From assembly GCA_963966185.1 (NCBI GenBank), contig CAWZYM010000174.1, forward strand, positions 552,001 through 616,000: 64,000 nucleotides of DNA, given 5' to 3'. The stretch is from Rhabditoides inermis (Eukaryota > Nematoda > Chromadorea > Rhabditida > Rhabditidae). The notes beneath the pieces were generated by a model. That model had not been told where the DNA came from and did not search any database. It worked only from the letters and a program-made list of their open reading frames with translations. Below, one piece after another: positions 35,101 through 44,321 of the stretch. Made by a program: the position numbers and the translations under genes. The first letter of the stretch is position 1, and each line of letters starts with the position of its first letter.

Positions 35101-36857
35101 CCGGTAGAATGCTGACCGGTTTCCATTAACAATTAATTTTTTCTCACGTTTACAATTCCATTTATAAATAGCTTTGCGTAATTTACGCTGAGCTCGATCT
35201 GAATCCATAGATTGCGGTCTAATCGATGATAACTTCATAGCATGTCGCTTCAGCTTATTTAAATGAGATGGAAGAGAGCGGGTGCGATTGGGTTTTGAAG
35301 CGACAAGCGGAATGTGATCATCGATTATGTTGTGAATAATACGGTAGAATTCAGAACACGCATCCTCAGTGTTTTTGCCAATGAATACGCGACTCCAATT
35401 GATTTCAGAAATGATTTCATTAATTTTCATCCAGTTAGCTTTTTTATAGTTTCGGTGCAAGGTGAGAGAGACGTTGGAGTTGGGTGGATATTCATGAATT
35501 TTTAAGATTATTTCAATAGGTAAATGATCACAAGTGGAGAACTTGGGGAGTGGATTAGAGGAACCAATGAGACTAATGTTGTCCGTAAATACGAGATCAA
35601 GAGTATGCGCACGTCTACCTACCCGTCTGACCATTGTGGCACGCTGAACAGTTTGACAAAGGGAGTGTAAAAGGGAGAAGTCGAGCAGTGATTTGTCAAA
35701 GTAATCGAAAGCTTGGAAGGTCTTCCAATTGATAGTGGGGGCATTAAAATCACCAAGAATCAGGTGAAACCGATTATCATGATCAATAAGTGAATCCAAT
35801 TCCGATATTAATTGCGAACCAGTAGATTTAATTATTTGAGATGACCCGGGGGTACGATTTAATTATTTGAGATGACCCGGGGGTCTATGTAGATAGTGAT
35901 GATAGAGATCTACAGTACGCACCTACTAATGGTCTAGAGGACCAAAAACTCCAGCTCCTGTTCGTTTCACCCAACACACTCGAGCCATTTATTGGATAGG
36001 GAATAGATGTGATGAGAGTGGGAGGAATTCGACAGATTGCGAGAACTGTCTGCAGGTGGCGGCTCTGTTCGAGCGTCGTCTCGACAACTACAAACTGGGC
36101 GCCTCGCTGCCGTGCGTCGCAACCATCAACGTGGGCGAGGATCTATTGATAGTTTTATTGCTATGCATTTGTGGTGAAAACACGGAATAGATTGAATTGC
36201 AATAAGATGATAGCACACCAGCCCCAGTCGTCGGTCCGTATCCCTGCAACCCGGTACAACCGCACTCTCCCCCCGGAAATCGACGTGCTTCTACATACTA
36301 ATTCATTGATAGGCCTGCATCGCCAAGCACTCGGACGACCGTCTCTTCGTGGAGTACACGCTGCGCAACTTCATGCTGCACGTCCTCGACGCGTTCAACT
36401 TCTACGCCTTCCAGACGACTAGGGACATCTACGCGGGCAAGAACGGCAAGGAGTACAACGACCCGACGGGAAACAAGAACACCGTCACCTTCTATCCAAG
36501 GTGCGTTTAGTGTATTTGTGGGTAGGGTCAGGAAATCTGGAGACGGACTAAAGGTGTGGTCCGTCTCTTTCGAAACACGACCAAACTGCGTGTTTCGGAG
36601 GCGTATTGAAGGAGCGGTTTCGAAGAGACTGACCGCACTTCAATTGTTTCGAACCATCACACAATGCATCCGTTGTTTCAGTGACTACCCCGTTGGATCG
36701 ATTAAAAATCTGACCAACTGCTTCCCGGAGTTCTTCGAGACCTTCAAAAGTAAGGCAGTGCGTACACTTGATTATTCGAAATATGTTTTCAGCCGCCTCC
36801 GGAAAGAACTTCATTGGATCGGGCAATGTGTACACGGCGCAGTACACTGCAAACTGA
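32173..36857 (+). CDS. Predicted secreted protein, nine exons, family unknown
   Basis: Model of 333 residues: 32173-32262, 32306-32597, 32828-32917, 33014-33072, 33115-33189, 36056-36130, 36313-36500, 36682-36749 and 36793-36857. All introns are GT-AG. Sizes are 43, 230, 96, 42, 2866, 182, 181 and 43 bp, and the frame is continuous to a TGA. Residues 1-18 (MKLLSAVCLLSCAAAVLA) are a clear signal peptide. The mature part has at least four Cys, three N-glycosylation sequons (QNFT, GNFT, KNLT) and aromatic-rich stretches such as VLDAFNFYAFQ. No membrane segment follows the signal, so export is likely. Exons are GC-rich compared with introns. I do not recognise the family. The large fifth intron is due to a LINE insertion. 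The sixth and seventh introns are the least certain. Confidence 0.75.
33228..35882 (-). mobile_element. 5'-truncated non-LTR retrotransposon (CR1/jockey group)
   Basis: Inserted antisense in intron 5 of the secreted-protein gene. GTCTAT at 33222-33227 and again at 35883-35888 is a 6-bp target duplication. The 3' end (left) has AATAAATATATATA, a poly(A) signal running into an AT tail. The 5' end falls inside the endonuclease region and carries a 29-31 bp tandem duplication (35825-35855 and 35856-35884), a common product of abortive target-primed reverse transcription. About 150 bp of 3' UTR follows the stop. Confidence 0.88.
33379..35799 (-). CDS. LINE ORF2: partial endonuclease plus reverse transcriptase
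   Basis: Open frame of 806 codons. Reading continues about 19 codons further upstream to a stop in the duplicated 5' junction. Residues 1-100 are the C-terminal half of an APE-type endonuclease (LILGDFNAP at 13-21; STCDHLPIEI at 88-97). Residues 350-600 are the reverse transcriptase: NYRPISLTCSISKVFERL, QFGFRKNRSTNAQ, the first catalytic Asp in YFDFKKAFD (441-449), GVPQGSCLGPLLF (499-511) and the catalytic YADD (531-534), then the GLQIS..KTQ thumb-side motif. No gag-like ORF1 or zinc-knuckle region is attached. Motifs fit the CR1/jockey/Rex group. The frame shows no stop or frameshift, so the insertion is young, but it lacks the endonuclease N-terminus and should not move on its own. Confidence 0.93.
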   Translation of the reverse strand: MDSLIDHDNRFHLILGDFNAPTINWKTFQAFDYFDKSLLDFSLLHSLCQTVQRATMVRRVGRRAHTLDLVFTDNISLIGSSNPLPKFSTCDHLPIEIILKIHEYPPNSNVSLTLHRNYKKANWMKINEIISEINWSRVFIGKNTEDACSEFYRIIHNIIDDHIPLVASKPNRTRSLPSHLNKLKRHAMKLSSIRPQSMDSDRAQRKLRKAIYKWNCKREKKLIVNGNRSAFYRDVRQKMNPADGISSLCNNGVFVHESEFKCELFAAYFDSVYANLGSPPGSQLQYLKESLDVIDISLLTVHHFISKLKSKFNTSPDGINNVFLKNTSKSITVPLTILFSMSMSVCSIPQIWKEAWIKPLYKKGPRELVSNYRPISLTCSISKVFERLCVKQITDFFEKNNVLSPKQFGFRKNRSTNAQLVECHSHWCKYVSAGLVVDCIYFDFKKAFDTINHSLLFKKLDSMGIRGNTLGWIKEFLKNRKQSVMVGGKQSKPSTVNCGVPQGSCLGPLLFNVFIDNISDNLPDNVKCALYADDLKVYYPFDPCDTTAASIFQLAINIVIDWASSWGLQISTEKTQILHIGKKNPKHTYFVQGCALVPVEIAKDLGVLMSGSLLFRDHYTHIIQQTLFAINDFFRTYKTRDLNILVTAYKTYFRCKLEYCTELWNPQDVFSVNLIENVQRYFTRRVCQRIGRTLSYPQRLELLNLETLEYRRFLNDITYIHKFIHSKTILDYQGLFTIIPTRSRNSNEFRIVPSFDNNGQISTFISRAFSTWNALPSDVVHIRDHTSFKQHLSSLELMTLSKIRRF

Positions 36858-37325
36858 ATTCATAAACTGTGAATCCACATTGTACTTATGTTACTGCAGT
36901 TGGCATGAATATTTTCAATGTTATGTCCTCAACGATATTTCTGAACAGCGTGTTTCGCGGAAACCTTTGTTTGTTTGTTTTTTTGAACCAATATTGACTA
37001 GCATGGGGTTGATACGGAAGTCGATAAACCAGTAAAGCTCAATGCGCGGAAATTCCAGCGTACGGTCAACGAAGCTCAAGAGGAGCAGGAGAATTTATCA
37101 CGAACGTAATGGGAAAGGAATTTATTCCAATGACGCTCATTGAACAAAGCTGAAAAGAAGAGATGGCAGTCAGAAAATGTGCGTACAACACATCAAGAGA
37201 GGAAGAAGAAAGAGGGGAAATTCGAAGATGGATGAGTGAAATCTACTACACTCTTGTATCTCATATGCAGATCTCGTGATGCAGGGCATAGACTAATAGC
37301 GAGTGTTAACTTTATCTGCTAGTGA
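36858..37325. other. Host sequence 3' of the secreted-protein gene
   Basis: Single-copy AT-rich DNA between the gene's TGA and the right Helitron stack. It presumably holds the 3' UTR. I see no second gene and no clear AATAAA. At the right edge the host reads GCTAGTGA directly before the element's CTAG. On the minus strand this is CTAG followed by T, as expected of a Helitron 3' junction. Confidence 0.55.
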
Positions 37326-37363
37326 CTAGCGCTCCGGCGCGCTGTCGCGCGCCTCCGCACTAG
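37326..37363 (-). other. Family-4 3' hairpin
   Basis: Imperfect palindrome ending in CTAG on both sides, with copies at 39425 and 61713. Its central part (GCGCTCCGGCGCGCTGTCGC then GCGCCTCCGC) closely matches the GC-rich core of the 139-bp satellite found in family-1 elements. Confidence 0.75.
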
Positions 37364-37651
37364 GTATACAAAAATAGAAAAAGAGAAGAATAGTTCGTCT
37401 TGCATGTTTGATAGTTGATCACTCTCTAATGACTCTTGCGAAGATAAATACACGCAAGGGTTGTAGTTGTGTTCAAGTTCTGTGTTCAAGTTCTATGTAT
37501 TTTGTATATGTAGCTTAATTTTTGTTTTTTTTCTAACTATCTCTCCTACTTCTTTTTCACTTATTTTATGTTTCACAGATGTACAACGCACCATCTCTTT
37601 TTCCTCTACACTGTTCTGTCTACTTTCCATCCTATCCCCCTCCTCCTCCCC

Positions 37652-37711
<60 letters not shown>

Positions 37712-39424
37712 TCGACATAGTTCTATTCTCCCCTATCTCTTTTCTCTCTCTCCTTCCTCTCCCATTGTCTCGCTATCTCTATCTCTCTTTTTCTTTCTCT
37801 CTCAGTATTATATTCTCTAGAAACGGTCTTATATTCTCTATTGTCTACTGTCAACTTTCTAGAGACAATACTATGCTCTTGTTAGTCTACTGCATCTTTT
37901 TCTTCTACTGTGACAACAACTTTTCTAGAGACATTATTAGGTTTTCTTCTGTCTACTTTCACCTCTCGTCACCTCTTCCAAGCTCACATCTGCAGTAATC
38001 ACTATCACTGCGACTTTCGAGAAACAGTTATGTCTACTCTCCCTTCTTTCTACTCTTTTCTCTCTCCTATCTCTCTCTCTCTCCTATTCTCTCTCTTGTA
38101 TACTTTCACGTCCCGGTGACAACAACTTTCCCTAGAGTGTGGTACCTTCTGTCTACTCTCTATTCTCACATCTGCAGTAAACTGCAACTTTCGAGAGACA
38201 GTTATGTAAAAACTTTTTTAACAGATAGTACTACTCTCTTCTCTACTGTCTTCTCTCCCTACTTTCTACTCTCTCACGTTCTAAAAATATAATTTGACCG
38301 CTTGTGCTTGCCAAATGACATGTAAGGTGAACTCGATTCTCACCTCACCTCACTTCCACTCGACACTGTACTGCATCGAAAAGCGGAATTTCAGGCTGAA
38401 TATGTACAAGAGTACAAGAAATAAACTCAAAATTTAGTTTCAACTGAAAAAAGAAGCAGTACATAGTTATATATTACGTCTACAATGACTTCGAGAAAAG
38501 AAGCCGGCTGGCGCGCCCTAACACGTTGTGCGCACGTGTGAAGGAGTTCGAAACAGTTTGAGGTTGATTTGATCGTTAGAAAACACTATCTATAGACGTC
38601 TCGAAACATTTTACTTAACTTTCAACCTTCAACTTTTCGTTTTGTCAAAGTTATTCGTTGAAGATAGACATTTTGTCTTTTTCAACTGACTCAATCCATT
38701 ATTGTTATATTTAGACATATTCCCATCAATCAAGACACAACTGAGTGGATATGGGTCGGTGATTGCGAATGCCAACTATTCTATATCGATCGGTTGACCT
38801 GGCGGCTGGTAGCGAGCAATCCGGTAGGCGGCGACCCCAGCAAATAACGCGCGCTCAGAAAATGTCTAATACTGTATAAAGACAAAGTCCGATCGATCTG
38901 AAACTTTGACAGAAGGGCTTTTTTGCCCATAAAAGCTTAAGTTTCCAAATTGGACCCTCTATCTCGTCTGTACGAAAAGTCGATCATATTCGCCATATTT
39001 GGTGACTTTTCGAAAAAGGAAACCAGTTTCTACAATCTATTATACGTAATCTTTCTTCTATTCAATTTTTATAGAAATCGAAGATCATGAAATTTGGGTG
39101 CATTTTGGGTACATTCGCCTATTTGGGCATGAAGATGAGGTCACAGGCAGCTGGTATCGCGGCTATCGACTTTTTCTAGGTCGATTCACCTACTCTCCAA
39201 ATTTGGATCTAATTGAAGTATTTTGAAATTTTTCTCCATAGTTAAGAGATTAGGTGATAACTATGATTAGGAGATCGCTATTGACGGGATATTTGGAATT
39301 TTGCGTTCTCAGGTATTGAAGAAACTTTCTAGAAAAAATGAGTAGTTAGAGTAGACTTTGAAAAGAGATATCTCTCCGGAAAGAATGACAGACAGACAGA
39401 CAGACACCATAGTAAATATTAGTA
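37326..39424 (-). mobile_element. Helitron-like element A (family 4), at the host junction
   Basis: About 2.1 kb. The left end is an imperfect hairpin (CTAGCGCTCCGGCGCG and CGCGCGCCTCCGCACTAG). It is followed by GTATACAAAAATAGAAAAAG, CT tracts (37661-37705), one or two diverged 205-bp-type units and a 1.1-kb module (38280-39424) conserved in elements B and I. The 5' end is shortened: after the CCATAGTAAATATTAGTA motif it lacks the TCCCCCTTGCA seen in element B. Short (GACA)n at 39387-39406. Confidence 0.7.
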
Positions 39425-40079
39425 CTAGCGCTCCGGCGCGCTGTCGCGCGCCTACGCACTAGGTATACGAAATAGAAAATAGAAGAATAGTTCGTGCATG
39501 TTTGATAGTTGATTGCTCTCCAATGACTCTTGCGAAGTAACATATACTCTGCGTCAGAGCCATAACCGTCTGTCTCCTCTGATCTAACCCACCGCGCGCA
39601 ACTTACTGCGAACATAGAACTTTACACGCAAGGGTTGTAGTTGAAGTGTTCAAGTTTTTTTTGTATTTTGTATATGTAGCTTAATTTTTTGTCTTTTCTA
39701 ACTATCTCTCCTATTTCTTTTTCACCTATTTTATGTTTCACAGATGTACACCGCCCCATCTCTTTCTCCTCTACACTGTTCTGTCTACTTTCCATCCTAT
39801 CTTTCTGTCTACTCTACTGTCAACTTTCTAGAGACAATACTAATTCATATGCTCTTGTTTGTCTACTGCATTTTTTTTCAATGTGACAAAAACTTTCTAA
39901 AGACATTACTATGTTTTCTTCTGTCTACTTCCACCTTTCGTCACCTCTTTCACTCTCACTCTCACATCTGCAGTAATCACTATCACTGCGACTTTCGAGA
40001 GACAGTTATGTCTACTCTTCCTCTTCCTTCTCTCTTCTCTTTTCTCTCTCCTACCTTCTCTCTCTCTCCCCATCTTTCT

Positions 40080-40239
40080 CTCTCTTGTCTATTCTCACGT
40101 CTTCGCAGCGGTGACAACAATTTTCTAGAGACAGTACTATGGCACCTTCTGTCTACTCTTCTACTCTCACGTCTGCAGCAGTCACTGCGACTTTCGAGAG
40201 ACAGTTATGCCTACTCCCTCTCTTCCCTCCTTCTCCTCC

Positions 40240-40279
<40 letters not shown>

Positions 40280-40446
40280 CTATTCTTTCTTATGTATACT
40301 TTCACGTATCCGCATCCGTGACAACATTTTTCTAGAGACAGTACTATGACACCTTCTGTCTACTCTTCTATTCTCACGTCTGCAGCAGTCACTGCGACTT
40401 TCGAGAGACAGTTATGCCTACTCCCTCTCTTCCCTCCTTCTCCTCC

Positions 40447-40482
<36 letters not shown>

Positions 40483-40651
40483 CTATTCTTTCTTATGTAT
40501 ACTTTCACGTATCCGCATCCGTGACAACATTTTTCTAGAGACAGTACTATGACACCTTCTGTCTACTCTTCTATTCTCACGTCTGCAGCAGTCACTGCGA
40601 CTTTCGAGAGACAGTTATGCCTACTCCCTCTCTTCCCTCCTTCTCCTCCCT

Positions 40652-40683
<32 letters not shown>

Positions 40684-40870
40684 CTATTCTTTCTTATGTA
40701 TACTTTCACGTATCCGCATCCGTGACAACATATTTTCTAGAGACAGTACTATGACACCTTCTGTCTACTCTTCTACTCTCACGTCTGAAGCAGTCACTGC
40801 GACTTTCGAGAGACAGTTATGCCTACTCTCTCTTCCCTTCTTCTCCTCCCTCCTTTCTCTCCCTCTCCCT

Positions 40871-40905
<35 letters not shown>

Positions 40906-41079
40906 TGTCTTTCTCTTGTCTATTCTCACGTCTCTGCATCGGTGACAACAATTTTCTAGAGACAGTACTATGACACCTTCTGTCTACTCTTCTACTCTCA
41001 CGTCTGAAGCAGTCACTGCGACTTTCGAGAGACAGTTATGCCTACTCTCTCTCTTCCCTTCTTCTCCTCCCTCCTTTCT

Positions 41080-41137
<58 letters not shown>

Positions 41138-41165
41138 CTTTCTCTTGTCTATTCTCACGTCTCTG
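40080..41165. repeat. Tandem repeat of about 200-220 bp with CT core
   Basis: Five units start at GTGACAACA (40111, 40318, 40521, 40722, 40942), spaced 207, 203, 201 and 220 bp. Each has TTTTCTAGAGACAGTACTAT, GCACCTTCTGTCTACTCTTC, CACTGCGACTTTCGAGAGAC and a (CT)n tract whose length makes most of the difference. A sixth unit is split by the insertion at 41170 and resumes at 42049. One or two units also occur in element I (62570-62890). Confidence 0.9.
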
Positions 41166-41169
41166 CATC

Positions 41170-41650
41170 AATCAATCAAATCAATCAATCAATCAATCGT
41201 TTATCCGGAATCGTTATATCTGAATATGACAACACAATCATAATGATATGAAGCATACAGTAGTGCCTAAGATGCTAGATACATAATAGGCTAACGCCGG
41301 GGAAAGACAGGCTGACGAGGTTAGTGGTGGGAAGACGATACTTGATCGATAATCATTCCTGAACCATTAGAGTACCATTCTTGACGTGAAGAGCTCCGGG
41401 GTTTCCTTATGCTTCCATGCCAATTAGTATCTCCTCGCGCCATAGCTGCTTCCACATGAGGGTACTTCCCGCCGCCTCACTGGTTACTCGGGAAGGATTC
41501 TTGTCGATGACCGAACATTCGGCGGCGGTGTGGCAAAATGAGGACCCGACCGCACGCCGCGGGGAAAAGAAGAAGAATAAGAAGAATAAGAAGAATAAGA
41601 AGAATAAGAAGAATAAGAAGAATAAGAAGAATAAGAATAAGACTCGCTTC
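41170..41650 (-). mobile_element. Short retroelement-like insertion, copy a
   Basis: Read on the minus strand it ends in CGATTGATTGATTGATTGAT, the style of 3' tail seen in some LINEs and SINEs. It is preceded by a segment shared with copy b (TTATCC.GAATCG.TATAT on the plus strand). The other end has GACCCGACCGC and then a (GAATAA GAA)n run at 41567-41642. GCATC flanks it on both sides (41165-41169 and 41651-41655). No coding capacity. It may be a SINE or a severely truncated LINE. Confidence 0.55.
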
Positions 41651-41655
41651 GCATC

Positions 41656-42043
41656 AATCAATCAATCAATCATTTATCCAGAATCGCTATATCCTGACTA
41701 TACAACAAAGTGCATACGGTACACCACAAGGGCTAAGCGCTGGGAGAAACACAGTTTAGCAACGGGGATGGTAGGGTCGAAGATCGAAAGTCGATATTAG
41801 ATCGATAATCAGGCGATAATCATTCGATTTCCTTTCCAAAATCCATTAGAATTAGATACCATTATAGACGATGGTGGAGCTCCGGGTCTTCTTTTCCTTC
41901 CATTATAATCCACGAATAGTAACTCCACGGGCTGGGTTGACTGCGTTCTCAATGAGCTTTTCCCCGCCTTGCTCAAGGGTACTGGGGGAAGATCATTTCG
42001 ACCCGACCGCGCGATGCGAGAGAGAAAGAAATAATAATAATCT
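41656..42043 (-). mobile_element. Short retroelement-like insertion, copy b
   Basis: A diverged relative of copy a of about 390 bp. It has the same (TCAA)n start on the plus strand, the GATCGATAATCA segment, GAGCTCCGGG and the GACCCGACCGC end, but many substitutions between. It is flanked by GCATC at 41651-41655 and 42044-42048. The pair as a whole is flanked by TCTGCATC at 41162-41169 and 42041-42048. Confidence 0.55.
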
Positions 42044-42219
42044 GCATCGGTGACAACAATTTTCTAGAGACAGTACTATGGCACTTTCTGTCTACTCTTC
42101 TACTCTCACGTCTGCAGAGTCAATGCGACTTTCGAGAGACAATTATGTAAAAACTTTTATAAACAGAAAGTACTAATCTCTTATCTACTGTCCTTTTTCC
42201 CTACAGTCTACTCTCTCAG

Positions 42220-43350
42220 GTTCTGAAAAGATGATTTGATCGCCTGTGCTTGCCAAATGACATGTAAGGTGAACTCGATTTTCACCTCACCTCACTTTCA
42301 CTCGACACTGTACTGCAACGAAAAGCGGAATTTTAGGCTGAATATGTAGAAGATTACAGGTAATAAACTCAAAACTTACTTTCAACTGAAAAAAATACAG
42401 TACACAGTTCTATATTACGTCTACAATGACTTCGAGAAAAGAAGCCGGCTGGCGCGCCCTAACACGTTGTGCGCACGTGTGAAGGAGTTTGAAACAGTTT
42501 GAGGTTGATTTGATCGTTAGAAAGCACTATCTATCAACGTCTCGAAACATTTTACTTAACTTTCAACTTTCAACGTTTCGTTTTGTCAAAGTTATTCGTT
42601 GAAGATAGAAATTTTGTCTTTTTCCACGGACTCAATTCATTCTTGTTATATTTAGACATATTCCTATCAAAAAAGACACAACTGAGTGGATATGGGTCAG
42701 TGATTGCGAATGCCAACTATTCGATATCGATCGGTTGACCTGGCGGCTGGTAGCGAGCAATCCGGTGGGCGCGACCCCAGCAAGTAACGCGCGCTCAGAA
42801 AATGTCTAATACTGTATGAAGACAAAGTCCGATCGATCTGAAACTTTGACAGAAGGGCTTTTTTGCCCATAAAAGCTTAAGTTTACAAATTGGACCCTCT
42901 ATCTCGTCTGTACGAAAAGTCGATCATCTTCGCCATATTTGGTGACTTTTCAAAAAAGGAAACCAGTTTCTATAATCTATTATACGTAATCTTTCTTCTG
43001 TTCAATTTTCAGAGAAATCTAAGATCATGAATTTTGGGTGCATTTTGGGTACATTCGCTTATTTGGGCATGAAGATGAGGTCACAGGCAGCTGGTTTCGC
43101 GGCTATCGACTTTTTCTAGGTCGATTCACCTACTCTCCAAATTTGGTTCTAATTGAAGTAATTTGAAATTTTTCTCCATAGTTAAGAGATTAGGTGATAA
43201 CTATGATTAGAAGATCGCTATTGACGAGATATTTGGAATTTTGCGTACTGGGGTTTTGAAGAAACTTTTTAGAAGAAGTGAAGTGATAATACTGATTTTG
43301 AAGAAAGATAACCTTCCGGAAAGAAGGACAGACAGACACCATAGTAAATA
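42220..43350 (-). repeat. Family-4 conserved 5' module
   Basis: A 1.1-kb block shared with 38280-39410 and 62960-64000 with only scattered differences. It includes TGACATGTAAGGTGAACTCG, GACTTCGAGAAAAGAAGCCG, GGCGCGCCCTAACACGTTGT, TCGATCGGTTGACCTGGCGG and, at the end, GACAGACACCATAGTAAATA. No frame is kept open in all three, so conservation seems to be of DNA or RNA rather than protein. Confidence 0.75.
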
Positions 43351-43367
43351 TTAGTATGCAAGGGGGA

Positions 43368-44321
43368 CTAGCCCGAGCGGCGCTGGCGCGCCGCTCGGGC
43401 TAGGGCCGCCTTCGGCGGCCTCACCACTCAAACATCAAAACTGAAATCATCACTCAAATCTAATTTCGTAACTAAAATCTGTCCACAAACCTGTAATCCA
43501 ACTAACAAGTACATTAGAACACAAAATATCAAAAATGAAGACAATTGAACGTTGTTTACAAATGTGTTTACTTGTTTACACTTTATGTAAACAACATTTT
43601 TGAACTCGCCTCTAACTCTTCTACACGTTAAACACCTTTAAAACACGTTTTCAGGTTGTTTACATATTTGTTTACTTGTTTACAACATCTGTAAACAACA
43701 TTTTTGAACTCACCAATAGTGTTACTAAACATCTGACATCTTTGAAACACATTTTCAGGTTGTTTACAAAGTTGTTTACTTGTTTACATCACCTGTAAAC
43801 AACCTTTTTAACTCGCCTCTCGGTCTACAACATCTTAGATACCTTCAAAACAAACTTTAAAATTGTTTACAAAGTTGTTTACTTGTTGACAAACATGTAA
43901 ACAACAACATCGCTGACTTGTCTCCAGGTCGCATACCAAGTTTGGACTCTTTGGCATCTAAACTGACCGAGATACAACATTACCATATTTGGAATTATGC
44001 AAATGAGGTCATTAGTCAAAATTTGAATCACCGACCCTACAGTACCCTTACCCTAAAAGGGCAACTCAATAGCTCTAAAACTAACAATAGTTTACATAGA
44101 ACTGGCCATATCTCAGATTCTATGTTCTCAAATATGCTAATTTTCTAGGGAGAACCTATATAAGGAATAGTCAGATCAGGACGCCAGGTAAACGATTGCA
44201 TACCAGGACCACCTAGGATCTAATTTCCATACCTCAACCCCCAACGATAACTACAACATGAGATACAACTGCGGACACACAAACAAACACCATAGCATAA
44301 TTTATAGGGGTGGGCGGGCGA
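43368..44321 (-). mobile_element. Helitron-like element C (family 2)
   Basis: 954 bp, the closest relative of element 6 (955 bp). Same double hairpin, same four TTGTTTAC units and the same 5' end (GGGGTGGGCGGG before CTAG). The CArG-like block reads GAACCTATATAAGGAATAG here. Being nearly identical in length and lying in different stacks, the two mark recent family-2 activity. Confidence 0.73.

Larger units (their letters stand above)
39425..43367 (-). mobile_element. Helitron-like element B (family 4)
   Basis: About 3.9 kb. Hairpin at the left, then a leader similar to element I, five 205-bp units, an 874-bp retroelement-like insertion (41170-42043) and the 1.1-kb module (42220-43367). The module contains the conserved palindrome-rich segment GAAGCCGGCTGGCGCGCCC and CTAACACGTTGTGCGCACGT at about 42440-42480. 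On the minus strand it begins TCCCCCTTGCATAC, after the CTAG of element C. Confidence 0.72.

Noticed and set aside
37467..37998. Ser/Leu-rich frames through CT tracts (also 39744-41251, 62064-62806)
   Set aside because: Microsatellite translations whose frame depends on tract length.
39320..39340. TTTCTAGAAA and TTCGAGAA in family 4, resembling heat-shock elements
   Set aside because: Only two GAA/TTC units with correct spacing; the third is out of register. Not strong enough to claim sites like those described in Caenorhabditis Helitrons.
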